The translations under genes were made by a program, and so were the position numbers. The notes under the pieces were generated by a model that was not told the DNA's origin, did not search any database, and saw only the letters and a list, made by a program, of their open reading frames with translations. This document shows, one piece after another, positions 1-4,220 of a stretch of DNA of 5,747 bases. Position 1 is the stretch's first letter, and each line of letters opens with the position of its first letter. Origin of the DNA: an uncultured Maribacter sp. (GTDB taxonomy: Bacteria > Bacteroidota > Bacteroidia > Flavobacteriales > Flavobacteriaceae); assembly GCA_905479535.1 (NCBI GenBank), contig CAJQMW010000223.1, positions 1 to 5,747 of the forward strand, given 5' to 3'.

Positions 1-284
1 AAAGGGGTTATGCCAAGTCCTACGAAGTTTGGGAAAATGATGATTTGGTAGGGGGTTTGTACGGCGTAGATTTGGGGCACGTTTTCTGTGGGGAGAGCAT
101 GTTCAGTCTAACCTCAAATGCCTCAAAATATGCTTTTATTCAATTGGCCGAAGAGCTTAGGGAAAAGGACTATGCTTTAATCGATTGTCAATTATACACG
201 GACCATTTGGCCAGTCTTGGAGCCGAAGAGATTCCAAGGCAGGAATTCATAAAGATATTAAAGGGATACGATAAGGCCGGTTAA
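1..284 (+). CDS. aat: Leucyl/phenylalanyl-tRNA-protein transferase, C-terminal part
   Basis: The enzyme moves Leu or Phe from its aminoacyl-tRNA onto N-terminal Arg or Lys of proteins, marking them for degradation by the cytoplasmic N-end rule pathway (ClpS/ClpAP in bacteria). The frame is open from the left edge (first full codon at base 3) to TAA at 282-284, giving about 93 residues, so the N-terminal part (more than half of a usual 200-230 residue protein) lies outside the window. Family hallmarks are clear and in order: GYAKSYEVW, LVGGLYGV, CGESMFS, NASKYAF, LIDCQ, HLASLGAEEIPR. The GESMFS and LIDCQ blocks contain the Glu, Asp and Gln that the E. coli enzyme uses around its active site, so this end looks functional. 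The protein ends shortly after the last conserved block, as expected. Its last 27 bases overlap the 3' end of the convergent DUF2490 gene. Confidence 0.95.
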   Translation, partial: RGYAKSYEVWENDDLVGGLYGVDLGHVFCGESMFSLTSNASKYAFIQLAEELREKDYALIDCQLYTDHLASLGAEEIPRQEFIKILKGYDKAG

Positions 285-947
285 CAGAAAAAGTACATTT
301 TCTGTGTTTTGTGCGTAGTTTTCAAAACGATATTCGGACCCTACCTGTAATTTGGTCCTTTCACTTAACAACCATCCCAAATGGGCAGTAATGCGCTGGT
401 CATACTCCGGTTTGCTGGCCTTTGCTGCACTAAGTAGGGATTCGGTAGAAACTATAAGGTAGGACTCTCCAACATCCAATTGGACACCTTGTAAAGGAAA
501 ATCTAGTGCCAAACGATATCGGAACCTATGGATTGTCTGGGATGTAGTTATCCGTTGCTCTGCCCTAAAACGATTTCCAAACCTTAAACTTCTAGACTTC
601 TGTACAATGTTATATTGTTGGGTAAAACGAAGTTCATTTGACTTACCATCCTCAAAAACTTCTCGAAATCGGTATTGTACACCCAAACCAAAACTTTGAT
701 TATCCCCAACTTTCAAGTTAGAAAAATGGGATATATCTATTTGCCTCGCATTAAATTGAAAGTCTTCATCTTGGTATAGATAGGAACGATTTGCGAAGGA
801 AAAATTATGGGAATAATTCTTGGCCACTTTGTAATTTAAAGAGATTTGAGGCTGCCAATAGGCCGTTAGGTTTTCCTGTGCCCACATGTAATTTGAAAAC
901 AAGACAATTCCCAGGATTGGAACAAAATGTATCTTAATAAAGGACAT
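258..947 (-). CDS. DUF2490-family outer-membrane beta-barrel protein
   Basis: 229 residues. An N-terminal signal peptide (about residues 1-24, hydrophobic core PILGIVLFSNY, likely cut after MWAQ) is followed by alternating amphipathic strands rich in Tyr, Phe, Arg and Gln. Examples are AYWQPQISLNYKV, HNFSFANRSYLYQ, QSFGLGVQYRFRE, ELRFTQQYNIVQK and LQVGSEYRFENY. This pattern, with a final hydrophobic strand ending VLFLLTGLIVSL, fits DUF2490 proteins, which are predicted small outer-membrane beta-barrels common in Bacteroidota and of unknown function. The start ATG lies 14 bases inside the end of the PepSY-like gene upstream, which implies translational coupling and a shared transcript. The 3' end overlaps convergent aat by 27 bases, leaving no room for a separate terminator. 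The family assignment comes from pattern recognition; the barrel location is an inference. Confidence 0.75.
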   Translation of the reverse strand: MSFIKIHFVPILGIVLFSNYMWAQENLTAYWQPQISLNYKVAKNYSHNFSFANRSYLYQDEDFQFNARQIDISHFSNLKVGDNQSFGLGVQYRFREVFEDGKSNELRFTQQYNIVQKSRSLRFGNRFRAEQRITTSQTIHRFRYRLALDFPLQGVQLDVGESYLIVSTESLLSAAKASKPEYDQRITAHLGWLLSERTKLQVGSEYRFENYAQNTENVLFLLTGLIVSL

Positions 948-1524
948 GGTCGTAATTTGGAGGCAACGACTTTCTTATGCGCACAAAATTACCTTCGGAG
1001 TCAAATAAGATTTCATAATCAAAATATTCCCGGTCTTTTTTCCCGCCTATAATGAATTCATAATTGATTGAGGGTAAAATTAAATTTTGAAAAGCATTCT
1101 CAATGGTTTTATCCAATTCCTCGTTTTCGGTTGTCGGATATTGTTGCTGTATTTTTTTGATGCGATATTTAGAGAAGGATTTTCCCAGATAACTTAAGAT
1201 GGCCTCATAAGTGGCTGAAGGAAGGTCTATCTCTTTAACCAAAATTTCTACGTCTTCTAGTTTTCCGGTCTCGTCGAATTCCACACTGTACCAGAGGCGG
1301 TCTTTTTTGAATTTGGCCTCAAAACTGATTTTGGCACTATCTGTTTCTTTATAAAATTTTAGACGTTTTACACCATCTATCTTATCTGAAATAAGCTTAA
1401 TAGCTTCTTGGGGAAACTGTGATTTTTTAATTCGGTATTCCCGTTCATATTTGTTTTGTGCGGTTCCACAAAACGAGAAAAAAACAAAAAACAAAAATAG
1501 TACTATTGATAATCTAGTTTTCAT
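934..1524 (-). CDS. Exported PepSY-like protein of unknown function
   Basis: 196 residues with a strong signal peptide (about residues 1-23, core IVLFLFFVFFSF, cut likely after GTAQ). A Cys sits at residue 19, but the sequence around it is a poor lipobox, so I favour a soluble periplasmic protein. The mature part resembles two PepSY/BLIP-like modules: a helix (QEAIKLISDKI) followed by strands ending LWYSVEFDETGKLEDVEI, then a helix (TYEAILSYLGK) and a second strand block ending YFDYEILFDSEGNFVRI. The repeated pattern of Tyr, Phe-Asp, Gly and Val is typical of PepSY-like domains, often inhibitory or ligand-binding, but no function can be assigned here. It overlaps the DUF2490 gene by 14 bases and probably forms a two-gene envelope operon with it. 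The start codon is separated from the tag gene only by a heptamer repeat array, so any promoter must be in or beyond that array. Confidence 0.65.
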   Translation of the reverse strand: MKTRLSIVLFLFFVFFSFCGTAQNKYEREYRIKKSQFPQEAIKLISDKIDGVKRLKFYKETDSAKISFEAKFKKDRLWYSVEFDETGKLEDVEILVKEIDLPSATYEAILSYLGKSFSKYRIKKIQQQYPTTENEELDKTIENAFQNLILPSINYEFIIGGKKDREYFDYEILFDSEGNFVRIRKSLPPNYDHVLY

Positions 1525-1528
1525 ATTT

Positions 1529-1600
1529 CTAAAACCTAAAACCTAAAACCTAAAACCTAAAACCTAAAACCTAAAACCTAAAACCTAAAACCTAAAACCT
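1529..1600. repeat. Tandem array of 7-base repeat (CCTAAAA / TTTTAGG)
   Basis: Seventy-two bases consist of the unit CCTAAAA repeated without any mismatch: a partial first unit (ctaaaa, 1529-1534), nine full units (1535-1597) and a partial last unit (cct, 1598-1600). The array fills 72 of the 79 bases between the stop codon of tag and the start codon of the PepSY-like gene. Read on the coding (minus) strand it is TTTTAGG and ends 4 bases before that ATG. Because 7 is not a multiple of 3, every frame on the minus strand meets TAG and every frame on the plus strand meets TAA. The perfect identity suggests recent slippage growth or active homogenisation. It is not a CRISPR array, since there are no spacers. 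Confidence 0.98.
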
Positions 1601-1603
1601 CAC

Positions 1604-2167
1604 TTAAACTTCATCATATCTAAAACAACTCACCTCATGGTCGTTGACCATTCCCGTAGCCTGCATATGTGCATAGATAACCGTACTTCCAACGAATTTA
1701 AAGCCCTTTTTTTTAAGGTCTTTGCTAAGGGCATCCGAGATTTCGGTATTGGCAGGAGCTTCTTTGTAGGTTTTAACCTTGTTCTTGATAGGTTCATCAT
1801 TAACAAATCCCCAAATGTAGGAGCTGAAAGTTCCAAATTCCTCTTGGATTCTCAAGAACGCCTGGGCATTGGTAACCGTTGCGTTTACCTTTAATTTATT
1901 GCGGATGATACCTGGATTTTGCAAGAGTTCTTCCTTTTTGGCTTGATTGTATTTAGCGATTTTTTTGTAATCAAAATGATCAAAGGCCTTTCTAAAATTA
2001 TCCCTTTTCTTTAATACGGTTATCCAACTTAAGCCTGCTTGGAACGTCTCTAAAATCAAAAATTCAAAAATGGTTGGGTCGTCCTTAACGGGAACACCCC
2101 ATTCCTCGTCATGGTATGCCTCATAGAGTGTGTCTCCTATACACCAACCACACCTTTGTTTATCCAT
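1604..2167 (-). CDS. tag: DNA-3-methyladenine glycosylase I
   Basis: Removes 3-methyladenine from alkylated DNA, the first step of base excision repair in the cytoplasm. The 187-residue product matches E. coli Tag along its whole length and at the usual size. Visible landmarks are RCGWC near the start, YHDEEWGVP, LETFQAGLSWITVLKKR, NPGIIRNKLKV, SDALSKDLKKKGFKFVG and NDHEVSC. The four Zn-binding residues of the family are present: Cys6, His19, His177 and Cys181. Glu40 corresponds to catalytic Glu38 of the E. coli enzyme, and Trp23 and Trp48 match its base-pocket tryptophans. The ATG start is supported by its position just before the conserved RCGW. It lies 42 bases after the CutA-like gene; a weak TAnnTTTG-like element (TATCTTTA, 2191-2184 on the minus strand) could give it its own promoter. 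The repeat array begins 3 bases beyond its stop. Confidence 0.95.
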   Translation of the reverse strand: MDKQRCGWCIGDTLYEAYHDEEWGVPVKDDPTIFEFLILETFQAGLSWITVLKKRDNFRKAFDHFDYKKIAKYNQAKKEELLQNPGIIRNKLKVNATVTNAQAFLRIQEEFGTFSSYIWGFVNDEPIKNKVKTYKEAPANTEISDALSKDLKKKGFKFVGSTVIYAHMQATGMVNDHEVSCFRYDEV

Positions 2168-2209
2168 GAAAAGAGTTTTGGTTTAAAGATATGGGAATAT
2201 ATTTGAAAC

Positions 2210-2527
2210 TTATACAAGGGCAGTTCTGGAGCGCACCATATCGGTAAGCTCGTCGTCCATGTAAATTATTGGAATTGCATAGAGCATGGGCATGTTCTTG
2301 GGGTAGTTTTCTTTCAGGAGTGTGTTTATTGTACTGAATAATAGCGCTTTGGTCTTGCCTATGATTAAAGTGTGTTCTAAGTGTTCTAGCTCACCTGTGT
2401 CCTTGTTTTTTTCATAAACTTTCTTAGTAGAAATAACGGCACTAAAAATAAGGTCCTTTTCCGTAAGTAATTTTATGATATCCATAGTCTGGTCCCTTTC
2501 TTTAACTATGATGTGTGCGAGAATCAT
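2210..2527 (-). CDS. CutA-like small protein (divergent)
   Basis: 105 residues, no signal peptide, so probably cytoplasmic. The order of segments fits the CutA1 (ferredoxin-like, PII-related) fold: first strand MILAHIIV, a helix MDIIKLLTEKDLIF, strand SAVISTKKVYEK, a charged loop, strand HTLIIGKT, helix FSTINTLLKENYP, then the block NMPMLYAIPI and a C-terminal helix DELTDMVRSR. That block and its position match the HPYEVPEIIALPI region of typical CutA. However, the family's His and Glu in that block are replaced (Asn-Tyr-Pro, then Met), and the usual Cys near the first helix end is absent, so metal binding like that proposed for E. coli CutA is doubtful. The start ATG is chosen because it opens directly into strand 1. 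The gene follows an inverted repeat and precedes tag by 42 bases. It could instead be an unrelated protein with a similar fold. Confidence 0.5.
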   Translation of the reverse strand: MILAHIIVKERDQTMDIIKLLTEKDLIFSAVISTKKVYEKNKDTGELEHLEHTLIIGKTKALLFSTINTLLKENYPKNMPMLYAIPIIYMDDELTDMVRSRTALV

Positions 2528-2541
2528 AATACACGGTTTTA

Positions 2542-2605
2542 AACACCAGTTTAGGAATTCCCGTAGGTGTCACTAGCGAAGAAACAAGGGCACTAAACTG
2601 GTGTT
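2542..2605. repeat. Perfect 13-bp inverted repeat with 38-base loop
   Basis: The left arm aacaccagtttag (2542-2554) is the exact reverse complement of the right arm ctaaactggtgtt (2593-2605). The repeat lies wholly inside the 89-base gap between the exported-protein gene at 2617-3009 and the CutA-like gene. Transcribed in the direction of these genes, it would fold into a long stem that starts 11 bases after the upstream stop and ends 14 bases before the CutA-like ATG. No U-rich run follows the stem in that direction, so it is not a canonical intrinsic terminator. It may be a leader structure, an RNA-processing or stability element between two genes, or a remnant of a small mobile element. 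Confidence 0.8.
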
Positions 2606-2616
2606 GAGAACAATTT

Positions 2617-3009
2617 TTATTCCTGTTGCACCAAAGATTCCTGTTTTGTCTTGGTGGGGACTATGAGCTCTTTTCTCTCCAGTGCCTTTGTTAAATTGGC
2701 CTCGACGTTCGCATAAATGTTAAAGAACTTTTTGGAGCCCAGAGGGCGCAGGTTTACGAACAAATCATTATTCTTTCCTTTGAAAAGACTTTCAACCCTT
2801 ACGGTGGTCTCGTCAAGTCCTTTGTAATTGGCAATACCGCCTCTTTTTATGATAAAATTTGATTTTGGAAAGAATATATGTTCAAAAGGCTGGTTATTAG
2901 TTTTATTAATAATGAATAAATCACCAGACTTCGTGTTATCGGCCAACTCTTGAGACCAAATTATATTTATGGCCGAACAAATAAAAAGTAAAGAAACTAG
3001 TTTTTTCAT
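2617..3009 (-). CDS. Small exported protein of unknown function (paralogue of its upstream neighbour)
   Basis: 130 residues. A signal peptide (about 1-20, MKKLVSLLFI core, cut likely after WSQ) gives a mature protein of about 110 residues, probably periplasmic. I do not recognise a named family. Visible features are a strand-rich core (DLFIINK, NFIIKRGGIANYKGL, TTVRVES), then LRPLGSKKFFNIYANVEAN at 87-105, and a charged, Gln-rich tail ending in QQE. The GG-x-x-[NW]-[YW]-x-G-[LM] block (57-65) and the LR..G..FF..Y block are shared, in the same order, with the protein encoded immediately upstream. Its start overlaps that gene's stop as ATGA, which points to translational coupling. Similar small proteins occur as hypotheticals in flavobacteria to my knowledge; no function can be stated. 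Confidence 0.7.
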   Translation of the reverse strand: MKKLVSLLFICSAINIIWSQELADNTKSGDLFIINKTNNQPFEHIFFPKSNFIIKRGGIANYKGLDETTVRVESLFKGKNNDLFVNLRPLGSKKFFNIYANVEANLTKALERKELIVPTKTKQESLVQQE

Positions 3010-3401
3010 GGCACTAAAATTTTATTATTTATTGGTTCTTGATTAATCTTTAAAGCCTCATGGGGTATTATATCTGCTTTTAAAGTAGGGTATTGTCCAA
3101 AGAAATTATCGCCATCCTCTCTTCTCAATGTCAAAGTTATTATGCCGTTTGAAGAGATATCCCTACTTTGAACGATTACTTTACTACCATAAATATTAAA
3201 GTAATTGTTCATTCCGTCCCAATCATTGAGACCACCCATTACGGCAACTACTTTATGGTTGCCTAATTCTACCAGAGGTCTCATTTCACCATACGAAGAC
3301 TCCGGTTCTTCTACGGCTGTTAGCCTTAAGGTGGCCATTTGCTGTGAATAAGAGGAGGCCAAGAATGCTAAAGTGATAAAAGTGAAGTAGATTTTTCTCA
3401 T
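3006..3401 (-). CDS. Small exported protein of unknown function, first gene of a coupled pair
   Basis: 131 residues with a signal peptide (about 1-20: MRKIYFTFITLAFLASSYSQ, cut after SYSQ). The mature part is predicted to be mostly beta strands: ATLRLTAVEEP, HKVVAVMGGLNDWDGM (49-64), SKVIVQS, ITLTLRREDGDNFFGQYP (88-105), LKADIIP. No catalytic motif or membrane segment is visible beyond the signal. It overlaps the next gene by 4 bases (ATGA) and shares two sequence blocks with it, so the two look like diverged tandem copies that may act together. It is divergently oriented to the tetR-like gene across a 139-base gap, so the palindrome there could affect this operon too, although that site is about 90 bases upstream of this start. 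I cannot assign a function. Confidence 0.7.
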   Translation of the reverse strand: MRKIYFTFITLAFLASSYSQQMATLRLTAVEEPESSYGEMRPLVELGNHKVVAVMGGLNDWDGMNNYFNIYGSKVIVQSRDISSNGIITLTLRREDGDNFFGQYPTLKADIIPHEALKINQEPINNKILVP

Positions 3402-3491
3402 AATGAATTCTCTTTAAGATTATAATAAAGATAAGCAACACAAACAATATAAAAAGCATTACTTTCGTTAAAAAATAGTTAAACGGTCATC

Positions 3492-3514
3492 ATATAATAG
3501 TAATACTATTATAT
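3492..3514. promoter_or_regulatory. Palindromic operator candidate for the TetR-family regulator
   Basis: The arms atataatagt (3492-3501) and actattatat (3505-3514) are perfect reverse complements around a 3-base centre (aat). The site sits in the divergent intergenic region, 26 bases before the tetR-like start codon, and overlaps the TAnnTTTG -7 element. Size, symmetry and position are those of a TetR dimer operator that blocks its own promoter. The arms are AT-only except for one G:C pair each, so chance symmetry in AT-rich DNA is the main alternative. Confidence 0.6.
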
Positions 3515-3517
3515 TTG
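3510..3517 (+). promoter_or_regulatory. Bacteroidota-type promoter -7 element of the tetR-ABC operon
   Basis: TATATTTG matches the Bacteroidota -7 consensus TAnnTTTG exactly and ends 23 bases before the ATG at 3541, which gives a plausible short leader. No good -33 TTG/TTTG element is found 17-23 bases upstream, so the promoter may be weak or dependent on other factors. The element is partly inside the palindrome at 3492-3514. Confidence 0.5.
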
Positions 3518-3540
3518 AAATTATTCTACAAGTAAAGCAC

Positions 3541-4215
3541 ATGGAACAGTTGTTAAAATCGGTTAAGATTGCCATTAACGAAAATATTTATGTCAAAGAT
3601 CCCGAGTCCTCGGATTTGGGTAAGCGAATAATAGAAGAAAGTATCTTGATGATTAACGAAGTGGGTTTTGAGAGCTTTACGTTTAAAAAATTAGGTATTC
3701 GAATTAAATCCAATGAAAGCTCTATATATAGGTACTTCGAAAACAAACATAAGCTGTTGTTGTACCTTACTTCTTGGTATTGGGGATGGCTTGAGTATCA
3801 ATTGGTGTTTGCAACAAACGGTATTCAGAATCCTGGCGAGAAATTAGAAAAGGCCATTGAAATTGTCACCAAAACAACGGTCGAAGATTCTGCTTTTTCA
3901 CATATCAATGAAATTCTATTGAATAAAATCGTCATTAACGAATATTCCAAATCTTATTTAACTAAAGAAGTTGATAAAGAGAACAAAGATGGTTACTTTG
4001 TAATTTACAAACGATTGGTCAATAGAATAAGCGAAATGATAAACAATTTTAATCCAGATTATAAGTACCCGTCAAGTCTGGCAAGTACCATCCTAGAAGG
4101 CTCATTGCATCAAAATTTTTTAAAGGATCATTTCAGTTCTTTGACCGATTGTCACGCTAAAGAAGATCCGACACATTATTTCCTTCATTTAGCCTTTTCA
4201 TCACTTAAATCATAA
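3541..4215 (+). CDS. TetR-family transcriptional regulator
   Basis: 224 residues, slightly longer than the common 190-215. The N-terminal DNA-binding domain spans about residues 25-75: helix LGKRIIEESILMINEVGFESF, then the helix-turn-helix FTFKKLGIRIKSNESSIYRYF (about 47-66) with the family's typical SSIYRYFENKHKLLLYL ending. About 24 residues precede the domain. The C-terminal half is helical, with a Trp/Tyr-rich stretch (SWYWGWLEY, 78-86), and should hold the ligand pocket and dimer interface; the ligand cannot be predicted. The ABC exporter gene begins 5 bases after its TAA, so they are almost surely cotranscribed and the regulator probably represses its own operon, relieved by a substrate or stress signal. 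A perfect palindrome over the promoter supports autoregulation. The ATG at 3541 gives the only start fitting the promoter position. Confidence 0.85.
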   Translation: MEQLLKSVKIAINENIYVKDPESSDLGKRIIEESILMINEVGFESFTFKKLGIRIKSNESSIYRYFENKHKLLLYLTSWYWGWLEYQLVFATNGIQNPGEKLEKAIEIVTKTTVEDSAFSHINEILLNKIVINEYSKSYLTKEVDKENKDGYFVIYKRLVNRISEMINNFNPDYKYPSSLASTILEGSLHQNFLKDHFSSLTDCHAKEDPTHYFLHLAFSSLKS

Positions 4216-4220
4216 GAACT

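Noticed and set aside
1529..1600. CRISPR array or true telomere repeat
   Set aside because: There are no spacers between units, so it is not CRISPR. It lies between two genes in the interior of a bacterial sequence, so the telomere likeness is only in base composition.
1630..1836. Second minus-strand open frame of 68 codons inside tag
   Set aside because: It is an out-of-frame shadow of tag; the tag frame carries all catalytic and Zn-binding residues.
1637..1894. Plus-strand open frame of 85 codons inside tag
   Set aside because: It lies antisense to the strongly conserved tag gene and its translation shows no family features.
2542..2605. Intrinsic terminator or integron attC site
   Set aside because: The loop is long and no U-tract follows in the gene direction. 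The ends do not match the GTTRRRY and RYYYAAC core sites, and no cassette or integrase is nearby.
2528..2616. Short minus-strand reading frame crossing the inverted repeat
   Set aside because: The frame is open for about 35 codons but lacks a supported start codon and any recognisable motif; chance is sufficient.
3402..3480. Promoter for the divergent exported-protein operon
   Set aside because: TATCTTTA and a TATTGTTTG stretch on the minus strand only approximate TAnnTTTG, and no -33 element sits at the right distance, so no position can be supported.
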